Shown here in pieces: positions 16,730-23,607 of a stretch of DNA of 34,380 nt. This DNA is from an uncultured Geobacter sp. (GTDB taxonomy: Bacteria; Desulfobacterota; Desulfuromonadia; Geobacterales; CAIOGM01), in contig CAIOGM010000178.1 in assembly GCA_903857795.1 (NCBI GenBank), positions 1 to 34,380 of the forward strand, given 5' to 3'. The stretch's first letter is position 1, and each line of letters opens with the position of its first letter. The notes under the pieces were generated by a model. It saw only the letters and a list, made by a program, of their open reading frames with translations, was not told where the DNA came from and made no database searches. The position numbers and the translations under genes were made by a program.

Positions 16730-17338
16730 ATGAAAAAGCTTTTCCTGGCGGTATTTCTTGGGCTGGTTTTCACTAGTCCATCATTGGCGAGCACTGTGGC
16801 ATTTACTGCGCCCAATGATGTTACTTCAGGCCTAGAGGCTGGTAATCCTGTTAATCTCGCCCATGTTTTTACTGCTAACTCAAATATTTCAGTCAATGCT
16901 CTTGGTGCTTATTACCTTAAGGCTGACTGGAAAGTTCCCGAAACGGTTGGGCTTTACGATATTTCAGGTAATCTCTTATCTTCGACTATCCTCTCGCCAA
17001 CTGAAAATACTCCGGAAGGATACTTGTTCAATGATATTTCACTTGTAACACTGACCGCAGGACAGAAGTATCTTGTAAATGTTTTTGTTAGTACTAATGC
17101 TTGGTCATCTGGTGCCGTACCTATTCAGGACCCCAACATAACTTATAATTCGCATGTTTATAAGGTTAGTAATATTTTTGAATTTCCGAGTGATACAGAG
17201 GGGGCTAATAGAGATGCATATTATGGTCCTAACTTCACTATTGTCGGAAACAGTGTTGTCCCAGAGCCGTCAACTTTCTTTCTTCTCGGTGCTGGTCTTA
17301 GTGGATTGGCGGTCATAAGAAGAAAATCTAAGAAGTAA
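16730..17338 (+). CDS. PEP-CTERM sorting-domain exported protein 1
   Basis: 202 residues. A signal peptide (KKLFLAVFLGLVFTSPSLAS, cleavage after about ALAS/S) is followed by a beta-rich domain that resembles DUF4082, with VNALGAYYLKADWKVPETVGLYD and LTAGQKYLVNVFV. The C-terminus is a canonical PEP-CTERM tail: VVPEPSTFFLLGAGLSGLAV then the basic IRRKSKK. Such tails are recognised by exosortase/EpsH-type transpeptidases in EPS-producing bacteria; none is in the window. ATG 16730 has GAGAGGA upstream; the earlier ATG at 16715 lacks a site. It is lower in GC than the neighbours. A sigma-54-like promoter precedes it and a terminator follows. Confidence 0.88.
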   Translation: MKKLFLAVFLGLVFTSPSLASTVAFTAPNDVTSGLEAGNPVNLAHVFTANSNISVNALGAYYLKADWKVPETVGLYDISGNLLSSTILSPTENTPEGYLFNDISLVTLTAGQKYLVNVFVSTNAWSSGAVPIQDPNITYNSHVYKVSNIFEFPSDTEGANRDAYYGPNFTIVGNSVVPEPSTFFLLGAGLSGLAVIRRKSKK

Positions 17339-17364
17339 GTGTTAGATGACCAAATAGTTGTTCG

Positions 17365-17400
17365 AGCCCTAAGGGAGACTTTTCTTAGGGCTTTTTTTTA
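17365..17400 (+). terminator. Rho-independent terminator of PEP-CTERM gene 1
   Basis: Stem AGCCCTAAG / CTTAGGGCT with a ten-base loop, then TTTTTTTT. It lies 26 bp after the stop codon. Confidence 0.9.
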
Positions 17401-17861
17401 TTACCCTGAAGGGTGATTGCACTATTCACCTCCATTATCAACTGGTTTCAGAATTTTCCCTGAGCGAATGTTTAGCGAGGAACTGGATTCTGTCATTGTT
17501 TATTTGGCGAGTCGACGCACTAGATGGTAAAAGTTGTACTCTTGACAGAGGTGTCTGCAGACGGGACAAGTATCGCTCTCTAGACATCGACCCTGTGCCA
17601 AAAGTATCCCTTGTTGCACTACCACTTATCGCACTCCAGACACCCCAGATTTCTCCGCTTAGCCGTGCATATACTAGTGCATCAATCAGAGTGCATCATC
17701 TCGATGGAGCAACCTACCCACTGCAACCACTTCACTCAGAAGACAACAGCGCAGAGATGTCTCTTGTAACTGGGCATGAGGAAGATTGACACCGACGTCG
17801 GTAGCAATATTTCCATTGCTCTTGCTTGAGGACTGGTACGAATCCGTTGGCATGGATCTAT
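17401..17861. other. Gene-free stretch between convergent PEP-CTERM terminators
   Basis: No frame here has a ribosome-binding site together with a recognisable protein. The longest open frame (17496-17789) starts without a Shine-Dalgarno sequence and resembles nothing I know. Composition is lower in GC than the housekeeping genes. I see no tRNA, repeat array or clear promoter. Confidence 0.6.
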
Positions 17862-17903
17862 TTAATAAAGAAAGAGCCCTACTGATAATTGCAATAGGGC
17901 TCT
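17862..17903 (-). terminator. Rho-independent terminator of PEP-CTERM gene 2
   Basis: On the minus strand: stem AGAGCCCTA / TAGGGCTCT around a 13-base loop, then TTCTTTATTAAA. It lies 27 bp beyond the stop codon and has nearly the same stem core (AGCCCTA) as the terminator of gene 1. Confidence 0.85.
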
Positions 17904-17929
17904 TCATCTTCTGTATGGTGATGTGCGTT

Positions 17930-18559
17930 CTATTTCTTGGACTTCCTTCTGATGAAGGCTAATCCACTAAGACCTGCGCCAAGAAGGAGAAATGTAGATG
18001 GTTCGGGTACTGCAGATCCTCCCTCGATGTTAGGTCCAAAAAAGCCAGTTCTGCTGGGCTTGTATGTATTTGGGAAAGTGAGTTGCCCAGATCCTGTGGT
18101 TGAGGTATCATAGGCGGACTGGATGAAGGTGCCCCAATTTTCAGTAAGATATTCGGGATCGTATGTGTAGACCTCATTACCTGTTACAGCCATAAGTACG
18201 TAATGTGTTCCTGCAGATAAAGTAATTGAGCCTTGGTCCATGGTATCCCACTTGAACAGTCCGTCACTTGAATCCGCATTATCTACGGTTGCAGTTCTCA
18301 GCAGGGTACCGTCCATTGCAAAAAGTCCCACAGCATGATCTTGAGTGAGCCCAAGCCCATTATCAAAAAAACCGAGTCTAGTTGCGATCACTTCCCACTT
18401 CGGGGTAAACTCCCAACCGAGACTCCAATTGCCATTGGTGGCCGTGTTGATTGGATTCGGCTCATCAATTGTAATCGCAGCCAAGGGAGGTGCCGCAAAC
18501 GCCATACTGCTCACCATTGCCAACAAAGCCGTACAAATAAAAAGTCTTATCATTTTCAT
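17930..18559 (-). CDS. PEP-CTERM sorting-domain exported protein 2
   Basis: 209 residues. Signal peptide MKMIRLFICTALLAMVSSMA (cleavage after AFA). The central beta-rich domain has WEVIATRLGFFDNGLGLTQD, HAVGLFAMDGTLLRTATV and LSAGTHYVLMAVTGNEVYTY, the DUF4082-like plan also seen in PEP-CTERM protein 1. The tail is VPEPSTFLLLGAGLSGLAFI then RRKSKK, differing from protein 1 at only two positions over 26 residues. ATG 18559 has GGAGG five bases upstream. The gene is convergent with gene 1. A good sigma-54 element and two copies of the 17-nt box lie upstream. Probable substrate of an exosortase encoded elsewhere; surface or extracellular matrix role inferred. Confidence 0.88.
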   Translation of the reverse strand: MKMIRLFICTALLAMVSSMAFAAPPLAAITIDEPNPINTATNGNWSLGWEFTPKWEVIATRLGFFDNGLGLTQDHAVGLFAMDGTLLRTATVDNADSSDGLFKWDTMDQGSITLSAGTHYVLMAVTGNEVYTYDPEYLTENWGTFIQSAYDTSTTGSGQLTFPNTYKPSRTGFFGPNIEGGSAVPEPSTFLLLGAGLSGLAFIRRKSKK

Positions 18560-18601
18560 CTTTCCCTCCGTGCATATTAATTTTAGTTCCACGAAATTTT
18601 A

Positions 18602-18617
18602 TGCATATTCAGGGCCA
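18602..18617 (-). promoter_or_regulatory. Sigma-54 -24/-12 promoter of PEP-CTERM gene 2
   Basis: Minus-strand TTGGCCCTGAATATGCATA: GG (18616-18615), exactly ten bases, then GC (18604-18603). This meets the GG-N10-GC rule for RpoN promoters. The -12 lies 44 bp before the ATG. Confidence 0.6.
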
Positions 18618-18697
18618 ATTGCGGAGCCGGCGCAATATATATATCTCGCTACGAAACAGATAGTTACCATCGTATAGATTTACAGTTACCCAATCAC

Positions 18698-18714
18698 TGT
18701 AAGATATCCCGACA
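18698..18714 (-). promoter_or_regulatory. 17-nt box, proximal copy, upstream of PEP-CTERM gene 2
   Basis: Minus-strand TGTCGGGATATCTTACA. It lies 81 bp upstream of the -24 GG, almost the same distance as the box of gene 1 (85 bp). Confidence 0.5.
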
Positions 18715-18728
18715 ACAAAATGCGGAAC

Positions 18729-18745
18729 TGTAAACAATCCCGACA
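18729..18745 (-). promoter_or_regulatory. 17-nt box, distal copy, upstream of PEP-CTERM gene 2
   Basis: Minus-strand TGTCGGGATTGTTTACA. It is offset 31 bp from the proximal copy, about three helical turns, so both would lie on the same face of DNA. Confidence 0.5.
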
Positions 18746-18898
18746 CCATTTTTTCGTGAGTGTGCCCACATCTCAAGGAAGGATGCCTGTCTAGAGTTTC
18801 GATACAGCACAAGAAACCTCAAAAAGGAGATCCGCCATGTTGACCACAATGAGAACGATAGCAACGGCAGCAGTAGACTCCTCCATACAAAAAGAACG

Positions 18899-19042
18899 TC
18901 AGTGCCGGTGATGTGGGAAACACCCGTGCAGACGGTCTGCAATCTTCTGGCATAGATTCCTGATCTCAGGATAATTCGCCCTGATAAACCAGTAGGCGGC
19001 CATCATAACTCCGATTACGATGTATTGACGGTCTGGGCACAT
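18899..19042 (-). CDS. Small 47-residue protein with one hydrophobic segment
   Basis: ATG 19042 is preceded on the minus strand by GGAGGTG with a six-base spacer, one of the best ribosome-binding sites in the window. The product begins MCPDRQYIVIGVMMAAYWFI (hydrophobic residues about 8-20), then RANYPEIRNLCQKIADRLHG and a histidine-rich end (CFPHHRH). It could be a single-span membrane miniprotein with a cytoplasmic amphipathic helix. I recognise no family. It lies upstream of PEP-CTERM gene 2 on the same strand, 150 bp before the distal box, so it is probably a separate transcript. The evidence is the start site and plausible composition only. Confidence 0.5.
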   Translation of the reverse strand: MCPDRQYIVIGVMMAAYWFIRANYPEIRNLCQKIADRLHGCFPHHRH

Positions 19043-19272
19043 TATCGGCACCTCCTCTCTCAGGTAGCCGTCTCATTATCCCCAGAATTCATGATCGTTC
19101 GGGCAGATTGTTCCGTTCAGATTCTCTTGAGTTTGTGAGGTAAAGAACGTATATTACGCAGAATTCAACCACATATAGCCATGGGTATCTTTTAGAATAG
19201 CGGGTATATAAGCGGGTATCAAAACAGGCGATGCAAGATAAATAATAACTAAATCATATACATAGGCCTAAT

Positions 19273-19842
19273 ATGCTGCTGATGATCGACAATTATGACT
19301 CATTCACCTACAACATCGTCCAGTACCTGGGGGAGTTGGGAGAAGAGGTCCGGGTCTGCCGGAATGACCGGATCACGATACCGGAGATAGAAGCGCTGAA
19401 TCCGGGGCGGATCGTCGTCTCTCCGGGTCCCTGTTCGCCGGAAGAGGCCGGCATCTCGGTTGCGGCCATCCGGTACTTTAGCGGAAAGATCCCGCTGCTC
19501 GGTGTCTGTCTTGGCCACCAGGCAATCGGCGTCGCCTTCGGCGGCAACGTAGTCAGAAGTTCGACCCTCATGCACGGCAAGACCTCCCCGATTCTTCACA
19601 ACGGGCGGGGACTCTTCCGGGGATTACCCAATCCCTTCGATGCCACCAGGTATCACTCGCTTGTGGTGGAGCGGGCCACGTTTCCCGACTGCCTGGAGGT
19701 TACCGCCTGGGTTGAGGAGGGGGAGGTGATGGGGCTCGCCCATTGCGACCTGCCGCTCTGGGGGGTACAGTTCCACCCCGAATCGATCCTGACGGTGGGA
19801 GGGATGGACCTGTTGAGAAATTTCCTGGAGATGAGTCGGTAG
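19273..19842 (+). CDS. trpG: Anthranilate / aminodeoxychorismate synthase glutamine amidotransferase subunit
   Basis: 189 residues, class I glutamine amidotransferase that supplies ammonia from glutamine to a chorismate-using partner (TrpE for tryptophan, PabB for folate). N-terminal [16 protein letters not shown] is typical of TrpG/PabA. The oxyanion strand is [11 protein letters not shown]. The nucleophile C79 is in [12 protein letters not shown], and the His-Glu pair is in VQFHPES near residues 168-172. The length is that of a free-standing subunit. No trpE, pabB or trpD is adjacent, so pathway assignment is open and the protein may serve both (amphibolic PabA/TrpG). The start is ATG 19273; the ribosome-binding site is weak. 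Confidence 0.92.
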   Translation: MLLMIDNYDSFTYNIVQYLGELGEEVRVCRNDRITIPEIEALNPGRIVVSPGPCSPEEAGISVAAIRYFSGKIPLLGVCLGHQAIGVAFGGNVVRSSTLMHGKTSPILHNGRGLFRGLPNPFDATRYHSLVVERATFPDCLEVTAWVEEGEVMGLAHCDLPLWGVQFHPESILTVGGMDLLRNFLEMSR

Positions 19843-19859
19843 CACTTTCCCCCCCCCAT

Positions 19860-19955
19860 ATGGCGACGGTGGCCGCACCTGCCGAAGCCAGGGCAGAGAT
19901 CATCAAGTGGGTGGTCGGCCCGATCTTCATGCAGACCGGCGTGTTGTCGCGCTGA
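19860..19955 (+). pseudogene. Possible C-terminal remnant of a DUF1640-like coiled-coil membrane protein
   Basis: A 31-codon frame reads MATVAAPAEARAEIIKWVVG and ends PIFMQTGVLSR. Proteins of the DUF1640/CCDC90-like type often end in 'a.ikaelikWvvg...' followed by a membrane helix; here the helix is cut off by the stop. There is no ribosome-binding site (the upstream sequence is a C tract). Weak call. Confidence 0.25.
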
Positions 19956-19957
19956 TG

Positions 19958-19986
19958 TTGAGGGTGGCGAAGTAGGGGGATAACGT
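19958..19986 (+). promoter_or_regulatory. Possible promoter of tRNA-Sec
   Basis: TTGAGG (19958-19963) and TAACGT (19981-19986) with a 17-bp spacer, ending 13 bp before the tRNA. Match to consensus is moderate. Confidence 0.3.
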
Positions 19987-19999
19987 AAAACGCGATTAC

Positions 20000-20096
20000 G
20001 GAAGCACTAGCAATCTGGGTATTGCCCCGGTCTTCAAAACCGGTGGAGGGGGTGAGAAGCTTCCTCGGTGGGTTCGATTCCCATGTGTTTCCGCCA
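20000..20096 (+). tRNA. selC: tRNA-Sec (UCA anticodon)
   Basis: 97 nt with encoded 3' CCA. An 8-bp acceptor stem GGAAGCAC / GTGTTTCC (one G-U pair) is characteristic of selenocysteine tRNA. The anticodon stem-loop is CCGGT-CTTCAAA-ACCGG with anticodon TCA. A long variable arm (about GGAGGGGGTGAGAAGCTTCCT) and a T-arm GGTGGGTTCGATTCCCAT follow. tRNA-Sec reads in-frame UGA at SECIS elements with SelB. No selA, selB or selD is in the window. The gene is single, flanked by low-information intergenic DNA. Confidence 0.96.
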
Positions 20097-20243
20097 ATAC
20101 TTATAAGTAGTTAATCAGGTGTGGAGTCAGGTACTCCAGGGTTAGTACAGGGTGTTTTTGTGTAAGTGACTTGCATCAAACCGAGCTTCAATTGGTTGAT
20201 ACGTAACCGATGCTCGTCCAAATGGGATATTTCGATTGAACCA

Positions 20244-20272
20244 TAGGTGGCATTATAGGGGGCATTCTTTGC
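20244..20272. repeat. Short direct repeat downstream of tRNA-Sec
   Basis: GGTGGCATTATA is followed directly by GGGGGCATTCTT, two copies of a GG(T/G)GGCATT unit 12 bp apart. A comparable pair (GCGGGTATATAA, GCGGGTATCAAA) is at about 19200-19226 upstream of trpG. Repeats of this look are often found between tRNA 3' ends and integrase genes, but no integrase is present here. Confidence 0.35.
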
Positions 20273-20313
20273 CGCGAATCACCCAACACCATGGCGGCGC
20301 CGTACACTAGAGT

Positions 20314-20355
20314 CAACAACGGCCTCCCGGAGATTTTTCCGGGAGGCCGTTGTTG
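20314..20355. terminator. Long hairpin after the ParA-like gene
   Basis: Perfect 17-bp stem CAACAACGGCCTCCCGG / CCGGGAGGCCGTTGTTG with an eight-base loop (AGATTTTT). It abuts the TAA stop (20356-20358) of the minus-strand ParA-like gene. No T-tract follows, so it may terminate inefficiently or protect the 3' end. Confidence 0.65.
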
Positions 20356-21756
20356 TTACTCATGATCCGCGAGCTGTTCTGCCACCAGCTGCTTCAGGCG
20401 GTTGAACCGGCGGTACTGTTCCTCGGCGAGGATCGCTTCCGGTTTTTCGGCGTTGACCGGGTGGATGAAGAGGAAGGCGTCACGCAGCACCCCCTCCTGG
20501 TCTGCAAGGGTTTCGAGGACGAGGGAGTGGAGCCGGTTTGCCTCCCGGTTGAGAGGCTCCTCCGGTTGCGCCCTGAGGGGATAGCTCTTGCGGGTCAGCA
20601 GTTCACCGTTCAGGCTGAACCGGTAGATGTCGATGCTCTTTTCTGAGCCGTTGTCCTGGGGAGAGAGGGCGTAGAGCGCATCGCTGGTGGCGTTTTTGAA
20701 CATGGTCCAGGTCGGGTCGTCATCACTGAACTCCTGATCCAGGTTGTGGATGGTGGAGAGGAGGAGGCCGACGAAACAGCGTTCATCCAGATGGCCGCAG
20801 GCCCCGCCGTCTGAAGCTTCGAAATAGAAGGCCCGGGAGACGGCCCCCTCCCGGCTGAACGACTCTCCACAGAGAAGACAGTGGCTCTTGAGTCCGGAAA
20901 GCCGCATCTCGAATTCATCGCGTTTACGCCGGTCTTCCGTCAGGAGCCACTGCTGGTAGAGGAGCGAACGGGGTTCGGTGGTATCCAGATACTCCACCAT
21001 CACGGTCCGGGCGAACTGGGCGAACTGGGTATGGACCTCGGTGCCGCGGGCATTGGTAAGGATCGGATAGACCCGGCCGTCGGGATTGGTGTTGAGGCTG
21101 TCCACCTTGGGGCTCTTGGGGATGAAGTTGTCGTAACAGCGGAAGCCGCGGTTCACCGCATACCCTTTCAGAAGGCTCTTCTGGTCCTTGAAAAGGCCAT
21201 CGAACTTGACCCGGGAGTCTATCAGGCAGGGGATCAGGCTGAGGCTCTTCCGGTTCATCCCCTTCTGTTCGAAGAGGTCGAAGATATTCTTGCAGTTCTC
21301 CATGCTCGGCATGTCCTTGATCGGGATGATGACCCGGTCAGCCGCATAGAGGGCGTTCTGGGTAAGGATATCCAGCTCCGGCCTCGTGTCGACGATCAGG
21401 ACGCCGGAGAGCTCTGATTGGGCGAAGAGCCGGGCCAGCAGCATGGCGCTGCGAATCCCCCCCTTGAGGTCGTTGAGGTGGCCCGACGAGGGGATATACT
21501 CCACGCCGAACTGCCCGATATGGAGGAGCTCCTTGAGCGGTACTCCGGTGAGGAGATCCTCGACGCTACCGGTGAGCGGCTGACCGGGGAAGCCGAACAT
21601 CTTGTCCACGGTAAAGTGGTTGTCGAAGGAGAAGATGGCTACCGGCAGCTCCTCGCGGAGCGCCTTGAGGTAGACGGCCAGATTGGTGGCGAGGGTGGTC
21701 TTGCCGACTCCCCCCTTTTCTGAAGAGACGGTGATGACGTAGGGGTAATTGTTCAT
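20356..21756 (-). CDS. ParA/MinD-type ATPase with an unrecognised C-terminal domain
   Basis: 466 residues. Residues 1-260 form a ParA/MinD deviant-Walker ATPase: KGGVGKTT (14-21) with signature Lys, switch I region FSFDNHF (normally D-x-D), and Walker B VLIVDTRPELD. Where the ParA switch has DTPP, this one has DTRPE. Residues about 265-466 are not a known partition domain to me. They contain CLLCGESFS and later CGHLDERC, a possible zinc site, then a mixed alpha/beta segment ending in a leucine/glutamine-rich helix (YRRFNRLKQLVAEQLADHE). No parB or centromere-like repeat is nearby. ATG 21756 is the start. Divergent from lgt; a long hairpin follows the gene. A role in positioning or regulation is only inferred. 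Confidence 0.8.
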   Translation of the reverse strand: MNNYPYVITVSSEKGGVGKTTLATNLAVYLKALREELPVAIFSFDNHFTVDKMFGFPGQPLTGSVEDLLTGVPLKELLHIGQFGVEYIPSSGHLNDLKGGIRSAMLLARLFAQSELSGVLIVDTRPELDILTQNALYAADRVIIPIKDMPSMENCKNIFDLFEQKGMNRKSLSLIPCLIDSRVKFDGLFKDQKSLLKGYAVNRGFRCYDNFIPKSPKVDSLNTNPDGRVYPILTNARGTEVHTQFAQFARTVMVEYLDTTEPRSLLYQQWLLTEDRRKRDEFEMRLSGLKSHCLLCGESFSREGAVSRAFYFEASDGGACGHLDERCFVGLLLSTIHNLDQEFSDDDPTWTMFKNATSDALYALSPQDNGSEKSIDIYRFSLNGELLTRKSYPLRAQPEEPLNREANRLHSLVLETLADQEGVLRDAFLFIHPVNAEKPEAILAEEQYRRFNRLKQLVAEQLADHE

Positions 21757-21910
21757 GAGATTTCCGATCTTTTAAAGAGATAACTGCCGAGATGGCAGAG
21801 AATGGAGCGGACTCTTAACCTGTTTGCTGACCCGCCCGGATAATAGATGAAGTAGGCGATGCAGGTCAACGTAAACCTCGATTCAGGGAAATCACCCCTC
21901 ACCTGGTTTA

Positions 21911-21939
21911 TTGACTCCTGTCTCCTTTGCTGGTAGGTT
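21911..21939 (+). promoter_or_regulatory. Possible promoter of lgt
   Basis: TTGACT (21911-21916) and TAGGTT (21934-21939) with a 17-bp spacer, about 30 bp before the start codon. The -10 match is poor. Confidence 0.3.
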
Positions 21940-21969
21940 GGCAAAAAATTAAGAACAGAGGTAACAGAG

Positions 21970-22755
21970 ATGCAGTTTCCCACTATCGACCCGGTATTCC
22001 TCCAGGTCGGCCCCCTGGCGTTCCGCTGGTACGGGCTCATGTATATCATCAGCTTTGTCGCCGCCTACTTCATCGTCTCCGCCGGGGTGAAGCGCAAGAA
22101 ACTCTTGCTCTCCCGGGACGATGTGGCCGACCTGATCTTCTCCGTCGCCCTGGGGATCATCCTCGGCGGCCGGTTCGGCTATGTTCTCTTCTACAACCTG
22201 CCGTTCTACCTGGATCATCCCCTGAAGGCCTTCGCGGTGTGGGAAGGGGGGATGTCGTTTCACGGTGGGGTATCCGGGGCGATCCTTGCGGGGTGGTGGT
22301 ATCTGCGAAAGAAGGGGCTCCCCTTTTTCCTGATGGCCGACATCGGGTTCATGGCCGGGCCGGTGGGGCTGTTCTGTGGCAGGATCGGCAATTTTATCAA
22401 TGGGGAGCTCTACGGCAGAGCCACCGAGCTCCCCTGGGGAATGGTCTTCCCCGGTGGCGGCCCCCTGCGACGGCATCCGTCGCAGCTCTACGAGGCGATT
22501 CTGGAGGGACCGGTGCTGCTCCTGCTCCTCTGGCTGACTTCCCGGAGGAACCCGCCCGACGGCGTCGTCTTCTGGAGTTTCATCGCCGGATACGGGTTGT
22601 TCCGTTCCTTCGTGGAGCTGTTCAGGGAGCCTGACGCCCAGATTGGCCTGCTCTTCGGTTCGATCTCCATGGGGCAACTCTTAAGTCTCCCCATGTTCCT
22701 GCTCGGCGTGACGATGATCCTGCTGACAGCAAGGAAATCCCAACCCCGAACCTAG
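21970..22755 (+). CDS. lgt: Prolipoprotein diacylglyceryl transferase
   Basis: 261 residues, polytopic inner-membrane enzyme that attaches diacylglycerol from phosphatidylglycerol to the lipobox cysteine of prolipoproteins. The conserved SFHGGVSGAI segment carries the essential His. GRIGNFINGELYGR is the Lgt signature (Arg, Asn, Glu), and HPSQLYEAILEG and FVELFREPD are the C-terminal conserved blocks. About seven TM segments, normal length. The start is ATG 21970 behind AGAGGT. The last codons and the TAG stop lie inside a heptamer repeat (22748-22776). Substrates in this window include the TPR and peptide-binding lipoproteins. Confidence 0.97.
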   Translation: MQFPTIDPVFLQVGPLAFRWYGLMYIISFVAAYFIVSAGVKRKKLLLSRDDVADLIFSVALGIILGGRFGYVLFYNLPFYLDHPLKAFAVWEGGMSFHGGVSGAILAGWWYLRKKGLPFFLMADIGFMAGPVGLFCGRIGNFINGELYGRATELPWGMVFPGGGPLRRHPSQLYEAILEGPVLLLLLWLTSRRNPPDGVVFWSFIAGYGLFRSFVELFREPDAQIGLLFGSISMGQLLSLPMFLLGVTMILLTARKSQPRT

Positions 22756-22776
22756 AACATTGAACATTGAACCTAG
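22748..22776. repeat. Heptamer repeat GAACCTA/GAACATT at the 3' end of lgt
   Basis: GAACCTA GAACATT GAACATT GAACCTA G: four exact-phase heptamers. The first contains the lgt TAG stop codon. Same family as the 14-bp array at 3504-3578. Confidence 0.8.
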
Positions 22777-23213
22777 TATTTAGTCCCTTTCACCAGACTC
22801 TTTCTCATCTCCAGAACATTCCCGTCCCCCCTTTTCTGGTACTGGACCGTGTCCATGATGGAGCGGATGAGGAAGACTCCCCGCCCCCCCTCGGCGAGCC
22901 CTTCGAAATCCGGGGTGGGGACCTCGTTGATGTCGAACCCCTCTCCTTCGTCAAACACCCGGATCACGAGTTCGTCCTGCTCTATGCCGATGCTGAGATG
23001 CACCATCTTGTCCGGGTCGCGGGCATTGGCGTGGGTGATGGTGTTGATCACCGATTCGGTGAGGACCAGGTTGATGTAATACGCCAGGGTGATACGGTTC
23101 CCCCCGTATTCGTCCAGACCGTTGGCCAGCTCTTCTCCGATCTTCCCGATGAGACTCAGGTACCGGGTCTGATTCGGAATCTTGATGTCGATTTCGATCC
23201 GGTTCTTGTCCAT
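22773..23213 (-). CDS. Anti-sigma-factor kinase, RsbW/SpoIIAB-like
   Basis: 146 residues, a free-standing GHKL ATPase. N-box ESVINTITHANAR, G1 FDEGEGFD and G2 GGRGVFLIRSIMD are intact. There is no histidine phospho-acceptor domain. Family members phosphorylate the serine of an STAS antagonist and bind a sigma factor or other target. It sits 11 nt after the STAS gene and close to a PP2C phosphatase, the complete partner-switching set. No sigma factor is encoded alongside, so the controlled target is unknown. Start ATG 23213. Confidence 0.9.
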   Translation of the reverse strand: MDKNRIEIDIKIPNQTRYLSLIGKIGEELANGLDEYGGNRITLAYYINLVLTESVINTITHANARDPDKMVHLSIGIEQDELVIRVFDEGEGFDINEVPTPDFEGLAEGGRGVFLIRSIMDTVQYQKRGDGNVLEMRKSLVKGTKY

Positions 23214-23224
23214 GGTCTCCTCGA

Positions 23225-23560
23225 TCAGCCCTGTTCCGGAACGTCCGCCGGGGTGGGATAGATGTCGAACACCCGGTGCAGCCGGGTCAGTTCGAACATG
23301 GATTTGACCTGGGGTTGCAGGCTGGCAAGCTTCAGGCTCCCCTGGTTGGTGATGGCGTTCTTGAACCCCGAGACCAGGGCGCCGAGGCCGGAGCTGTCGA
23401 TGAACCGGACATCCTGGAGATCTATGAGGATGTTCTTTTTCCCCTGGTCAAAGAGCGCCAGGAGTTCGGCCTTCAGGTCATTGGCGTTGTGGGCGTCCAG
23501 TCGCTCTTCCTTGAAGGCGATAATTACCAGCTTTTTCTGTTCCGAGATGTCGAGATTCAT
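23225..23560 (-). CDS. STAS-domain anti-sigma-factor antagonist, RsbV/SpoIIAA-like
   Basis: 111 residues, one STAS domain. The phosphorylation loop is VRFIDSSGLGALVSG with S56/S57. The preceding strand ILIDLQD and the terminal helix are typical. Unphosphorylated antagonist binds the anti-sigma kinase; phosphorylation releases it, and a PP2C phosphatase reverses this. The genes for both enzymes flank it (RsbW-like 11 nt downstream, SLC5-PP2C 47 nt upstream). ATG 23560 is preceded by GGAGG. The 16-residue C-terminal extension (YPTPADVPEQG) is non-conserved. Confidence 0.92.
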   Translation of the reverse strand: MNLDISEQKKLVIIAFKEERLDAHNANDLKAELLALFDQGKKNILIDLQDVRFIDSSGLGALVSGFKNAITNQGSLKLASLQPQVKSMFELTRLHRVFDIYPTPADVPEQG

Positions 23561-23607
23561 GCATTCCTCCGTGAGTTGATGAGTGGTTATTTGGCTTTTT
23601 TTAGGTT

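Noticed and set aside
17496-17789. 97-codon plus-strand open frame between the PEP-CTERM genes
   Set aside because: No ribosome-binding site, no recognisable motif, composition not coding-like.
20356-21756. Plasmid or chromosome partition (parAB) locus
   Set aside because: There is no parB gene and no parS-like palindrome; the C-terminal half is unlike ParA proteins.
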